Of a stretch of 64,000 nt of DNA, positions 20,993 to 32,240 are shown one piece after another (the first letter of the stretch is position 1; each line of letters begins with the position of its first letter). The stretch spans positions 992,001-1,056,000 of the forward strand of contig JBBMOL010000148.1 in assembly GCA_037954665.1 (NCBI GenBank), given 5' to 3'. The notes below the pieces were generated by a model. That model did no database searches. It saw nothing but the letters and a program-made list of their open reading frames with translations, and was not told the origin of the DNA. Source of the DNA: Laguncularia racemosa (Eukaryota; Streptophyta; Magnoliopsida; Myrtales; Combretaceae). Made by a program: the position numbers and the translations under genes.

Positions 20993-22542
20993 TTCCCCTC
21001 CTCTTGAAAAGGATTTGTCCTCAAATCATTGCCTGCATCAAATGGACTCAGATCAGTAACATAAAATGTGACACTTACTGGATACTCACCTGGTAAATTT
21101 TTCTTGTAGGCATTATCATTGATTTTCTCAAGCATCGGAAATGGACCGTCTCCTCTAGGGTTTAACTTGGATCTCCTCTGCAATGGAAAACTCTCCTTGC
21201 GAAAATGCACCCAAACCCAATCTCCAAGCTGAAAAATCTTGGGTCTCCTGTCCTTGTTCACCCTTGAAGCGACCCTGGCATTTTGTTTTACAATCCTAAT
21301 CTTTACCTATGCATGTAGCTTTCTCACGAAATCTACCTTAGAATCAGCATCAAAACTTACAGACTTGTTAAGTGGCAATGGCAATAAATAAACAAGAACC
21401 AATGGGTTAAAACCATACACAATCTCAAATGGTGAACAATGAGTAGTGCTATATAAAGCCCTGTTATATGCAAACTCCACAAATGGTAGACAATCCTTCC
21501 AATTTCTAACGTTCTTCTCTATGATTGCCCCTAACAATTGAATTAAAGTCCTGTTAACCACCTCAGTTTGCCCATCAGTTTGTGGGTGATAGATAGTTGA
21601 AAACATCCGTTTAGTTCCCAACTTTTCCCACAATACTCTCCAAAAATGACTCAAAATTTTCTCATCTCGATCACTAACAATGCTTCTAGGTATACCATGC
21701 GGACGCACTACCTTTCTAAAGAACAAATCAACAATGTGTATAGCATCATCAGTTTTATGACAAGGAATGAAATGAACCGTTTTAAAAATCCTATCCACAA
21801 CCACAAAATTAGAATCTCGACCATGCCTAGGCCTAGATAATCCTAACACAAAATCCATGGAAACGTTTATCCATGGCTCACGAGGAATGACACTAGACTC
21901 ATATAACCAATCTAAGAAGTCATCTAAATAAGGAATGTGATGACGATACTTTATCGTAAAGTTGTTGATGGCGCGGCAGTCAACACACATTCTCCATATC
22001 CCATCCTTCTTAGGCACCAAAATCACAGGCACTGCACATGGACTCATGCCTTCTCTCACGTACCCCTTCTCCATTAGTTCATCGACCTGCCTTTGGAGTT
22101 CCTTTGTCTCCTCCGGATTGCTCCTATAAGCTGGTTTGTTTGGAATCGATGCTCCGGGTACAAGGTCAATCCGGTGCTCAATACCACGAATAGGTGGTAA
22201 TCCCTTTGGAATCTCCTCAGGAAAGACATCTTCAAAGTCCTGCACAAGAGACACAACCACACTAGGTAAAGAGTTAGATAGTTCGTTAGTAGTCAAACAT
22301 GTTTCTTTAAAAACCAGCAACAACATAGGTTGCCTCATCACTAACGCTCTCCTTACTACACTCGCTCTTGCTACACAACTCTCCTTTTGCAAGGCTGCCC
22401 TCTCCTTTTCACTCACCACCAAAGTTGATCCCCCTTCAACTTGGCCTCTCACACTCTTTCCAACCTTCGTCTCTTTTTCCTTTTGATCTTGACTTTTATA
22501 TTCCTTTTCTTTCTCATTGTCTTTTGCTTTCTCACTCTCCCT
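20761..22542 (-). pseudogene. I pol: RT start fused in frame to integrase
   Basis: In order, the reading shows a linker, the RT N-terminus (FPEEIPKGLPP, KGYVREGMSP, VPKKDG, MCVDCRAIN), then at about 21890-21920 a direct passage from the RT 'IPYLDD' segment into the integrase core (SMDFVLGL, IVSDRDEK, HPQTDGQTEVVNRT). The RT active-site region, RNase H and the integrase zinc finger are missing. All three integrase catalytic residues (D in MDF, D in SDRD, E in QTEV) are present. After a TAG at 21307 the frame continues into a C-terminal basic/SH3-like region (GDWVWVHFRKE) and ends inside the 3' LTR with RNQAKQFKEALNGL. Relative to a normal gypsy pol, several hundred codons are gone. Confidence 0.82.
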
Positions 22543-24246
22543 CTACTTTTCACTCACCTTATGTTTTGCAAAAGACTGTTGTAGCTGCAACTGGTCCTCA
22601 TACACTTGTTTGGGTGTTAACGGTTTAAGATTAAAGCTTTTCCCTTGGTGAACAAGCATATACTTGTTAGAAAAGCCATCATGAACAACCTTCCTATCAA
22701 ATTGCCACGGCCTCCCCAACAACACATGACATGCTTGCATTGGCACTACATCACATAACACCTCATCCTCATACCTATCAATGCGAAAACCAATCAATGC
22801 TTGCTTACTCACCTTAGTCTCTCCACTATCATTTAACCACTACAATTTATATGGACTAGGGTGTCTAACAGTTTTGAGCCCCAGCCTCTCAACAATAAAA
22901 TTACTCACTGCATTGGTGCAACTCCCTCCATTAATTATCAAACTACAAATGTGATCTCCTAGATAACATCTAGTATGAAATATATTCTCTCTCTGCACCT
23001 CCTCTTCTTCCTTCACCTGCACATTCAAAGCTCGCTTCACTACTGCCACTAGCCTTCCCATTGCAGGCTCCTCATCATCACTAGCATCCTCTAATGGAGG
23101 CATATCATCTTCTTCACTATCTCCCTCAGTCTCATACTTACCATCATCACGCAAAATCATCACACGCTTATTTGGACATTGACTAGCAATATGGCCTCTG
23201 CCTTGACATTTAAAACATCTAATGTTACGATTTGTAGAAGTAGAAGAATCAGGGTTACCTTGATTACCAGGAGTAGAACCCGCTTGCCTCAGCTCTCCTT
23301 TTGGTTTGGTGGGTAAAGGCTTTTCTTCTTTCTTCCATTGGTTGGTCTTCCAAGTAGATGAACCATGACCCTGTGGAAACCGTGCATTACTACTACTTTT
23401 CCTCTTGTGCTGGTTCTCAACCTTTATAGCCATGTGAACCATATCCTCCAATTCTACATAATGCTGCAATTCAACCACATTTTGGATTTCTCTATTCAAC
23501 CCAGCAAGAAACCTAGCCATTGTAGCCTCTCTATCTTCCTCTACATTCGCCCTAATCATAGTGACTTCCATCTCCTTGAAATACTCATCTACACTTCGGC
23601 TTCCCTACCTCAGAGTTTGCAACTTGTTGTGCAATTCACGATAGTAATACGCAGGCACAAACCGCTTCTTCATCACTCTTTTCATCTCTTCCCAAGACTC
23701 AATAGGTGGCTCGCCACTCTTTCTCCTATTCAACATTAGTTGATCCCACCACACTATAGCATAATCCGAAAATTCAATGGCAGCAAGTTTTACCTTCTTT
23801 CTCCTACTATAGTTGTGACAATCAAATACCATCTCTACCTTCTTCTCCCACTCTAAGTACACCTCGGGACCATTCTTCCCTTGGAAAGGAGGAATCTTCA
23901 TCTTTATGCTACTCAATTGATCATCCTCTCTATTCTTATCTCCTCTATCTTCCTAATCTCTAGTTCCTCTATTCCGACCACTATAACCTTTATAACTTCC
24001 AACAGAAGGCTCATAAAAATCATCATCCGACATTTCATCTCCACCCCTCGGTACTCTTCTAGAACGACTCTCCTTCTTACGCCCTTGGAATACATTTGTG
24101 GATTGCTCTAATCTTTGCTTTACCGTCTCGTGAATTTGTTCCATTCCCTCTTGGAACATCCTCTTTATTTCACCCCTCAACGCCTCAATTACTAATCTAA
24201 CATCAAACTTTCCCCTCTCACCTTCAGGAGAATGTTGTCTCGACAT
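22543..24246 (-). pseudogene. I gag-protease region
   Basis: The start is the ATG at 24246 (MSRQHSPEG). Gag domain: KIPPFQGK, EVYLEWEKKVE, YAIVWWDQL, MKRVMKKRFVP and LHNKLQTLR. A CCHC knuckle follows (CFKCQGRGHIASQC, near 23172-23216), then a protease domain with IINGGSCTN and LLGRPW. The protease Asp is replaced by Asn (one G-to-A change), so it would be inactive. In-frame stops at 23953, 23605, 22840 and 22543 are all TAG; the surrounding residues suggest former CAG or TGG codons. Same lineage as B and J. Confidence 0.83.
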
Positions 24247-24740
24247 TGTCCTTATAGAAAAGATTAGTACTAACACAAATATATATATAATTAAACCTCA
24301 CGATACACTCCTTTACGTCTTTCGCTCAAATGATGATATCACACAGTCACTCGTGTATTCTCACAAACAGTGATGATATCAACTCGCCAACTTCCTCTTC
24401 TCAATTCTCTTGGAACTAACCCGAACTACACCAATCCCCTTCCGTAGAATTCAAACAACTCTAGGGTTCGTAAATTTTCCTCTATTTTTCTATCCGAATT
24501 TTTTTTTGTCTCTGTTTTTACTTTTGATCACGTTTCTCTTGTCTTTCTTTTCTTTTCTCTTCTTTTTTTTTTTATTGTGATTTTTACTCTTTTTTTTTTT
24601 TTAACAATCGCCTAGTCGATATTACACTATCAAAAGACAATCAATACTATGAAATTGAATACGATAATTGATATGAACGATTGGAGTTAGGGTTTTTGAT
24701 ATTACCTTCCTCAACCGAACTTGATGTTTTGACAAACCTA

Positions 24741-24752
24741 AGCTCTGATACC
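24741..24752 (-). promoter_or_regulatory. I primer-binding site
   Basis: The plus strand reads AGCTCTGATACC, the complement of GGTATCAGAGCT, four bases from the LTR start at 24757. Initiator tRNA-Met type. Confidence 0.85.
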
Positions 24753-24756
24753 ATAC

Positions 24757-25607
24757 TGATACGAACCACGCAAACCCGTGACGAAACCCAATACCAATAC
24801 ATTCGGAAATTCGTTACCTAAGACGCCCAAACACCTAAAGTGGAAACTGCGACCCGTTGTCTATAAGCGAGACAAGAACCTTGGTATAATGTGAAGACGC
24901 CACAATCGGGATGAAAGACCGATTGATAAGTCGGGATGAACGCCACGAAAATTAATCCGATAAGTTCTAGTTAGTTCTTGAAGAACCAAGAGAGGTGCCT
25001 CTCAAAAGTGTTTAATGTTCAAAGATGTAAATTCTAAGTTGTTCTAAACCCTATGAGCTTTTATACTGGGGTTACAATTCGTGAAAAACAAGTCCAAAAC
25101 GACGTAGCTTAGATAAGTTACATAAAAACACGAAAACAGAACAAGCCGGCCGACAGGGGATACACGGCCGTGTACACGACCGTGTACTTTGGCCGTGTAC
25201 TTTTCTGTGCACATTCCGGTCACATACACGACCGTGTACTTTTGGTCGTGTATCTTTCTGTGGATTTGCTTGTCTCCATACACGGCCGTGCCTTTTAACC
25301 GTGTATCTAGCTGTGTATGATTCTGTGCAATCTTGGAATTCCTACACGGCTGTGCCTTGAACATACATGCCCTCTTCAACCCGTGTCCGGTGTGACTTGT
25401 ATAAAAGCAAGGGTCTTCCCATGGTTGTTCTAATCCGTTCCAACTTCATGATTGCTCCGATCCTTTCCGGCTTCATGGACAACCTTTATCAACCCGTTAA
25501 GTGCTTCCTTGAATCGTTTCGCTTGATTTCTTGTGATCGGTCCAGGTGGCACTTCAAGAGGATCCACATTTCTTCTTCCGGCTTGGCTCTCATCATGGAT
25601 CTCATCA
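24757..25607 (-). repeat. I 5' LTR
   Basis: Longer than its partner by a 25-bp insertion in the ACACGGCCGTGTAC array near 25160-25190. It contains a second copy of the pol C-terminal coding segment (25430-25607), as expected where the pol frame ends in the LTR. Confidence 0.88.
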
Positions 25608-25612
25608 TTTTT

Positions 25613-25929
25613 CCTTTGCATATAATTATTCTTTCTAATTGTTTTAAATATCTATTTCTTATTGTTTGTTATACTTATCAAACGGATCTCATGTCTTCCT
25701 CATTTTTCTATTTTAAAAGCCATTATTATTTATCATAAGTTTTCAGTTATTTATAAATTATTAGAATAATATTAATGTATCACGGTGTTTAAAATTTTTC
25801 TTCATAATTTTCTCAAAATTTTTAATATTGCAAAATTGTCATTCTCGCTACCCCGGCCTAAAAGTATCTATTATTCCGCTTATTTTCTTTAATTTTTATA
25901 TAGTTTTTCAAAATTTTCAGGACATTACA
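25613..25929 (-). repeat. Solo LTR C, second fragment
   Basis: Continues C after element I and ends with the terminus CAGGACATTACA. Read on the minus strand it resembles the start of E (TCTGAAGTCCTAAAATT at 43648) base for base in spacing. Confidence 0.68.
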
Positions 25930-27040
25930 TCCAAACACATGAAAGTATGAAACAAATGGTCTTCTACCACTGAATAGTTCATATGAAGTTTTCGTAGTAT
26001 TAGGTTGAACATACACTCTATTCATTGGATAGCAAATAGTTGCAACAACTTTTATCCAAAAGTATTCAACTATCTTGTTTCATTTAACATAGAATGTGTC
26101 ATTTCTTGTATTATCCTATTTTTTCTTTCAACTACTCCATTTTGTTGAGGCTTATAAGGTGCTAAAAAATTATTATTTATTCCATTTTCTTCACAAAATG
26201 TTACAAATAGAGCATTGTCAAATTCTTTGCCATGATTGGTTCTTAAAGGAACAATAGAATATCCTTTCTTATTTTGTATTTATTTAGCAAAAATTTTAAA
26301 TATATCAAAAGTATTAGACTTATATTTTAATAAGAATAACCACGTGTATCGTGAAAAATCATCAACAATCATAAGTCCAAATTTATTTCCTATTAAACTT
26401 AAAGTTCTTGTAGGTCCAAACAGATCAAGATGTAACAATTCAAGTGATCTTTTTGTACAAATCATATTTCTACTTTTATGTTTAATTGAAACAATTTTAT
26501 TCTTTAAATAGGTTGTACATTTAATATTATACTTTATGCTAATTCTAGGCAAACCAAAAACAAGATTCTTTTTAGAAAGTTTTTCTAGTTGATTAAAATT
26601 CACATGACCAAGCTTTTTATGCCAAACATGTATATTTTCATTCATGGTTAGAAAACAACACTCATTATTCATATTAGAGGGTGTAATCGGATATATGTTT
26701 CTTTTCCTAAATCCTTTGAACAATTTTACTTCTTTAGTATTATAAGCATAACATTTACTTTTTTTCAAAGATCATTCTATAACCTCCATCACATAATTAA
26801 CTTATGCTTAATAGATTATATTTTAATCCTTTCACTAAAGAAATATTTTCAATTGAATATGGAGGATGACCAATTGTACCTATTTCTATGATTTTACCTC
26901 TACTGTCATCTCTGAATCTTACACATTCTTTTTCCTTCCACATTATACTAGTGAACAAGGATGCATCTCCTATCATATGGCTTGAACACCCACTATCTAA
27001 ATACCAAGTTCCTTTTATTTTGGTTCCTTGTCCCTACAAT
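25930..27040 (-). pseudogene. A pol, N-terminal part: protease, pre-integrase and integrase
   Basis: Reverse-strand reading: protease motif YLDSGCSSHM near 26989-27000 (active-site DSG intact), GAG-pre-integrase HVWHKKLGHVNFNQL within 26280-26768, integrase core LDLFGPTRT and VDDFSRYTWLF, then GKEFDN and PQQNGVVERKNR on the far side of a stop near 26280. The D-D-E residues are recognisable. Reading is interrupted at 25930, where element C entered, and resumes at 16815. Frameshifts and stops make it inactive. Confidence 0.8.
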
Positions 27041-28877
27041 CATACAAAAAGATGATCAAACCCTTTTAGGAACCCAATCTAGCTTAGGTCCTTGATAAGT
27101 CAAGCTTGTCTTTTCTTGTTTCTTAACTTGATGTGTACCGAGCTTATTTCTTTTATAAAAGCAATACTTTTCTATGTGGCCTACTATATTGCAAAAGAAA
27201 TACACATAAGTAGATGTATTATACCTTTGATTCACTTGATATGGATAGTTTTGCCTTAGATACCATTTATCATATACCTATAGTCTCTAAGGTGTCTTTT
27301 GAGTGAATACTTTTGTTGTTAATGGTACCTTTTGAAGTATCCTCTACAACTACTATTCTAGTTCTTTTTAACAAGTTCTTTATCTTTAATAAGTTGAGCA
27401 TTCATAGATTCACTTCCCTTAACAAACACAGTTTTTTTCATATCATTAGATGAGCTACTATGCTCAAATCCAAGTCTATGTTTAACACTCACACGTCTTT
27501 GACTACTTATGATCATGCTTAGTTTTTTGTCACTTTCATTAAATTTATTAAAGGTGTTTTTGTTTGTTTATGACAAATCTTTGATTCTAACTTTTAAGTC
27601 TTTTATTTCATTCTTCAAAACACCATTTTCTTTCCTTGACGCATTAGAGCTAACATGTATTTTTTCATTATCATTCTTAAGGATGTCATTTTCATCTACA
27701 AGTAATTTGTTTGTTTAACTTAATATATCCTTTTCATTTTTCAAAGCCTTATTTTCTTATTCTAACTTAGATATCTTTACATATGCCCTTTTAAGAGCTT
27801 TTAACAACTTTTTCATCTCAGCATACATTTCATTATTTGATATGTCAACTTAAGATTTTAGATTTACCTCAAATGTAGCCAATTAACACAAATTGGCTCC
27901 TTCCTCATCTTCACTCGTAGTTTTCAAGTCAGCTTCTAACTTATCTAGGTCACTCCAAGTTGCCATCATTGCTTGGCTTTTCTTCTTGAATTTTTCCATT
28001 TTCTTTATAAGAGTTGGGCACTCGTATTTGTTATGTCCAAGTTTCGTACATTCATAACATGTGATTTCTTTGTTCTCTTTCTTCTCTTCTTTCGCCTTAA
28101 AGTTCTTTCATGCATCATATTTATTATATTTGCTAAAGTTTTTAAATTTCTTACCTTTTCTTTTCATTTTCCCATTGAATCTTTTTGCAAGCATACTTAT
28201 GTCATCATCATCATTGTTGTCCTCATCAGAATTAGATTCTTCAATAGTTATTCTCCTCACTTTGAATGCGATCACTTTTGTGCTACTATTGGATTCTTCA
28301 GTTATGTTTAGATGTGATTCATATGCCATCAACTTCTCCCTTAATTAACTAAGTGTGAGCTTGTTCGGATCTTGTGCTTCTTCTATAATAGTCTTCTTTG
28401 CATCCCATGACTTTGGTAAGATCCACAATACTTTCTTAACAAGATCCGGAGAGGTTAGTTCATTAGTTATAGCAGTAAAATGATTAAAGGCATCTTTAAT
28501 TTTCTCATCAAATTAATTTCAAACAATTCATATCTTTACTGTAAAGCATTAATTTTTGTTTCCTTAATTGTATTTGTTCCTTCATATGTTTTGGATAGTG
28601 TATCCTATATTTCATTAATTGTGTCAAATGAAGAAATCAAATAAAATTGAGATAGTGCTATAGTAGTTAGAAGCATATTCTTAGCCTTATTATTTTGCTC
28701 AATGAGCTTTGGTTTGGCCTCTATGAACTCAATATCATTCATTCTTATCACTTGATTATCCCCAATATCGGTCACTTGCCATGAAGCATAGTCATTAGCC
28801 TTAACATAAGCGGACATGTGCATTTTCTAATATAAGTAATTTGCGCCATCAAAGTATAGAGCTCGATTAATTACCAT
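27041..28877 (-). pseudogene. A gag pseudogene
   Basis: The start is the ATG at 28877 (MVINRALYFDGANY), 66 bases inside the LTR/PBS boundary. It has the UBN2-like copia gag fold (DTLSKTYEGT, LVKKVLWILP), an Asp/Asn-rich acidic run (DEDNNDDDD), and a CCHC knuckle CYECTKLGHNKYEC near 28015-28060. Next comes a coiled-coil-prone Lys/Glu/Asn-rich tail (27500-27900). Several stops and shifts. F's gag has the same architecture. Confidence 0.75.
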
Positions 28878-28930
28878 GTTATTCTTAGCTATGAAAAAAT
28901 GGATCACTCAATTTAATAAAGGAGACCTAC

Positions 28931-28942
28931 TTTGATACCAAT
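28931..28942 (-). promoter_or_regulatory. A primer-binding site
   Basis: The plus strand TTTGATACCAAT is the complement of ATTGGTATCAAA, abutting the LTR start at 28943. Initiator tRNA-Met type. Confidence 0.8.
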
Positions 28943-30230
28943 TGTTGGTCCCAAATAGTAATCGAGAGAAGGGAGGGGAGGGGCTGGTGAATTGGTTATA
29001 TAAAAAAAATTACTTTCTTAAAAATCAGATCATGTCCCCAATTAGTTGCTTGTAAATTATGGCTTTGAATTTTCTTTACAATCATAATAGATATTTAAAT
29101 GCATGAAAATAAAAGAGTAAAGTAAAAATAGTTTATGTAATGATTTATAGAGGTTCTAGCTCAAGTGTACATCCTCTCTTCCAACTCCAACTTGGGGACC
29201 TAATATTCCACACCAGTATGTTCCACTATATCTGATCACAAAATAAGATTTACAAATAATGATCACAATTCACTTTGTCAGACTTCAAGCTATCACTTAG
29301 CTATCTCTAAACTTGGAGCCTATTTGTAAACTAGCTCTCACAAAAATTATCAAAATTAATGAGAAATAAAGAAAATGTAATCCTAACTAAGTTCAATACA
29401 AAATAAAAATGAAATGTAATAGAATATGTTCACAAAGAATGATGAGTTATATATATATATATAGTGTTCTATTTTGTTCTTATTGGACACTGAGGATATA
29501 TTTTTGCTGATCGCACAATAGCTACAAAAGGATAAGCTGGACATTGAAGATAGAATTTGTTTTGAAAATTTTGCTAAAGATCATAACTCATCTCAAATTA
29601 AAAAATCAGTTCCATGTTGTTAACAAAGTGTGTGGATACTTTCTCCAAAACAATAGTTGACTTCATATCCCTTAAAAATAAAAACTTATCTTAGTTGTTA
29701 TCCTTTTTGAATATTTTCTGCTCCTTAAATGCGGTTTTGAATTTTGAAAAATATAAATCTTCATCAGACATACTTTGCTTCATTAGGCCAAGACTAACTT
29801 TAATTTTAATCTTTAAACTTATTATAATTTCAAGTCTCTTGGATATATTAACCAACTTTGTGAAACATTTTGAATGTATTACCTAAATACTTCAACTTTG
29901 GAGCTGAGCCTTCAAGTTGATTAAATCTTCAAATATAAACTCATCTTATAACATGCTATTCATTTCTACAATTATGTTGGTGTAACAAGTCAACTTTCTG
30001 AGTCAGTCTTTGAGTTACCTTTTGATTAAAAGTTTGAGAGTCATATAGCAAGTATACTTTCTGAATCAGTCTTTGAGTTACCTTCTAAGTAAAAATTTGA
30101 TAGGAAAACTTTTCTTCTAAGAGATTAAACTGAATTATGTGTGTATTATTTATCTACACAATTAATAACTTAGTTAGTAATCTCTTAGTTTTTTTGTTAT
30201 CATCAAAACTATTATCAAGAGAACTTAACA
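28943..30230 (-). repeat. A 5' LTR (intact, 1288 bp)
   Basis: TGTTGGTCC ... GAACTTAACA with TSD GATTG after it. It is the uninterrupted partner that shows where B entered the other LTR (CTTCA near 29912). It contains a short (AT)n run near 29447-29461. Confidence 0.87.
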
Positions 30231-30235
30231 GATTG

Positions 30236-30528
30236 ACTGATCGTAACTTTCAAAGTTTTTATTAATATAGTGAAATGATACTAGTGAAGATTGCTAGACC
30301 AAAGCATGTGGCTAGAATAGTAGATTGATGTACAAAGTAGAACCAATATATATTGCTGCTTGATCTTCTTTATCCCTACACTTTGTATATTATATTCAAC
30401 TCCACTACTAATTCTTCCGTAAAATCTACCAATAGTATTCAAAAGGCGATCTCTGAACAAAGTTTAAGAAATAGTTAAAATTCAGTGATAATCTACTCAT
30501 CCCCTTCTTGATTATTCACTAACTAACA
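30236..30528 (+). repeat. F 5' LTR, second fragment
   Basis: Aligns with about 55370-55681. It ends CTAACTAACA, followed two bases later by the PBS TGGTATCGAAGC (30531-30542). Confidence 0.8.
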
Positions 30529-30599
30529 AGTGGTATCGAAGCTATGCTCGATAGTATTTGAGACTAAAGATCTATCGTAAGTAGTTCAATAAATCTAAC

Positions 30600-32240
30600 A
30601 GAAAAGGCACCTTATTTAGTTTGCACTAACTATTCCGATTGGAAACTCAGGATGGAAACCTTCATCAAAGCCACACATTATCAACTTCAGGATACCATTT
30701 CCAATGGTGATCTTGGAATTGAAGATATAAGCGCAAATGATGAAAAGGAAAAGGAGACTGGAGGAATAGATTCCCAAGAGTTAACCTACTTGTGCAACAA
30801 CATGAACTTTTTTCAATCTTATTTAATGAAGAAATAAAGAACACGATTAGTTGTTTTACTACTATAATTAATGAACCAACATCTCTTAGTAAAAATATAT
30901 AAGATGCAAAATTGGTACGGAAAATTTTAAGGATTCTATGAAAGGAATGGATTCCCAAGAAAACAATTGTCGAGGAAGTTTGTGATATGAAGAAGCTCAC
31001 CTTGAATTAACTTTGAAGCAAGTTAATGACCTATGAAATTGAAGTATTCAATATAAGAAACTATCAAGTCAAAGGAACTTGTTAACAATGAGAAAAAAGA
31101 TATCATTCTATTAGCATTGCATCTTAACAAAGCACTTGGGAACTAAGGTAAGAAACTTGATATGAGTGTAGGTAAAAATTTCAAGAAAGAAGTAATGTGT
31201 TATGAATGCAAAAGGACTAGCCACATTATGTATGAATGTCCTATGCTCATTGCTAAACTTGGAAAGTATCATAAGAAAAAAAAAAGTCACTTTTGACTAA
31301 GTGGAACAATCTAAAAGAGTAAAAAAGTGAAGCAGAATGTTTAAAGGCAATTTTTGAAGAAAATTTATGTCTAATGGCAAAGTCAGAATCAAATTTATGT
31401 CTTTACCCAAAAAAGTGTATGCCAAAATGCTAAGTGCATTATCAAAAGCCAAAGCTTGTAATACAAGGTTAGACAATGAAATTCAAGCTCTAAAGGATGA
31501 GCAAGAAGTTATAAGTCAAACTAACTCTTTCCTAGTAAACGAAAATGATCTATTAAAACATGAAAACAAAACACTAAAAAGTAGAAAAAGAAGAGCTAAC
31601 AAATGAAAATCTTACTTTATAAAATGAAGTGAGAAATCTAAAGACACGAATTAAAGAACTTTTTCAACCACTAAATAGTACATCTAACAAATTTAATGAA
31701 TGTGACAAGAAACCACAATTGTTGTTATCTAGTTAAAGACTTGATTCTTCAAAATATGGATTAGGATTTGAAAAGGTGATAGTTAAAATGCTATTAACAA
31801 GACTATGTTTGTAAAAGCAAAAGAATTAGTTTATAGCGCACCTATTACTAGCAAGACAATGGCAGAAAAAGGTAAGGAAGTAGTTACAAAGGAAGAAGAT
31901 AAGTAGAATCCAAAACCAATAGCAAGAGAAATTGGCAAGACAAAGGATATGTAAACTACAACAGAAGGTATATTAAAGAGTCCTATTCATATTGTTAGAG
32001 ACATCTAGTTAGAAATGGAAGTTTTGAAAATTGAACAAATTAAATGGAAAAAGGTATGTAAATCCGAATCAAAGGTATGTGCATTTAAATAATCCCTACA
32101 TGTGTTATTTTTGCAATGGGGTTGGTCATATCGAAAAATATTACACTTACAAGTATCAACAATTCAGTAGAAATTGTGTTAAAGTTTAAAGTTTAAAGGA
32201 GCTAGGTTTGTGTGGAATCTGAAAAAAAAAAAAATTCTTG
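30600..32240 (+). pseudogene. F gag pseudogene
   Basis: Copia gag start (NYSDWKLRMETF at 30631-30666), a CCHC knuckle CYECKRTSHIMYEC (31198-31239) with all four ligands, then a coiled-coil-prone stretch (31367-31606: EIQALKDEQ, NENDLLKHENKTLK). A second knuckle near 32102-32150 reads CYFCNGVGH with the last Cys changed to Tyr. Many stops and shifts. Similar in order to A's gag, so A and F are relatives. Confidence 0.72.

Larger units (their letters stand above)
20167..25607 (-). mobile_element. Ty3/gypsy element I with internal pol deletion, reverse orientation
   Basis: TSD TTTTT at 20162-20166 and 25608-25612. The 3' LTR is 20167-20992 (826 bp) and the 5' LTR 24757-25607 (851 bp), both TGAT..ATCA. 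PPT AGGAGGGGAA (minus strand) adjoins the 3' LTR at 20993-21002. The PBS GGTATCAGAGCT (initiator tRNA-Met type) lies at 24741-24752. The coding part is one minus-strand frame from 24246 to 20761, broken only by five TAG codons, with most of reverse transcriptase and all of RNase H deleted. By eye the LTRs differ at about 36 positions plus one 25-bp indel in the palindrome array. Confidence 0.9.
16816..25929 (-). mobile_element. Solo LTR C of a chromovirus (Tekay/Del-like), reverse orientation, split by element I
   Basis: The plus strand starts TGTCACACCCCAAAAGGGG and ends TTTTCAGGACATTACA. Read on the minus strand this is TGTAATGTCCTGAAAA ... GGGGTGTGACA, typical of large Tekay/Del-type gypsy LTRs. 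Own length without element I is about 3.67 kb and contains no gag or pol. It matches element E in inverted orientation (for example 17200-17420 with 54690-54890, both with the same 'CTCACCCC' and 'CCTAACCC' segments). It sits inside A's integrase-RT interval. I find no matching 5-bp TSD (TTAAA left, TCCAA right). Confidence 0.72.
452..30230 (-). mobile_element. Ty1/copia element A, reverse orientation, carrying nested insertions
   Basis: The ends are TGTTGATCC at 452 and CTTAACA at 30230, with TSD GATTG at 447-451 and 30231-30235. Removing the nested elements B (1416-12087) and C (16816-25929) leaves about 10 kb. In element order this is a 5' LTR (28943-30230), PBS, gag with one CCHC knuckle, protease (DSG), pre-integrase and integrase, reverse transcriptase (YVDD) and RNase H, a third ORF, a PPT and a 3' LTR. 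The order PR-IN-RT-RH identifies Ty1/copia. The large size and extra ORF after pol recall the SIRE/Maximus group (inference). All ORFs are broken by stops and frameshifts. Confidence 0.87.

Noticed and set aside
22136..22628. Plus-strand Ser/Pro/Leu-rich ORFs
   Set aside because: Antisense of element I's pol linker; no independent support.
24741..24752. tRNA-like strings (GGTATCAGAGC and TGGCGCCGTTGCC types) at several sites
   Set aside because: They are primer-binding sites beside LTRs; no cloverleaf or tRNA gene surrounds them.
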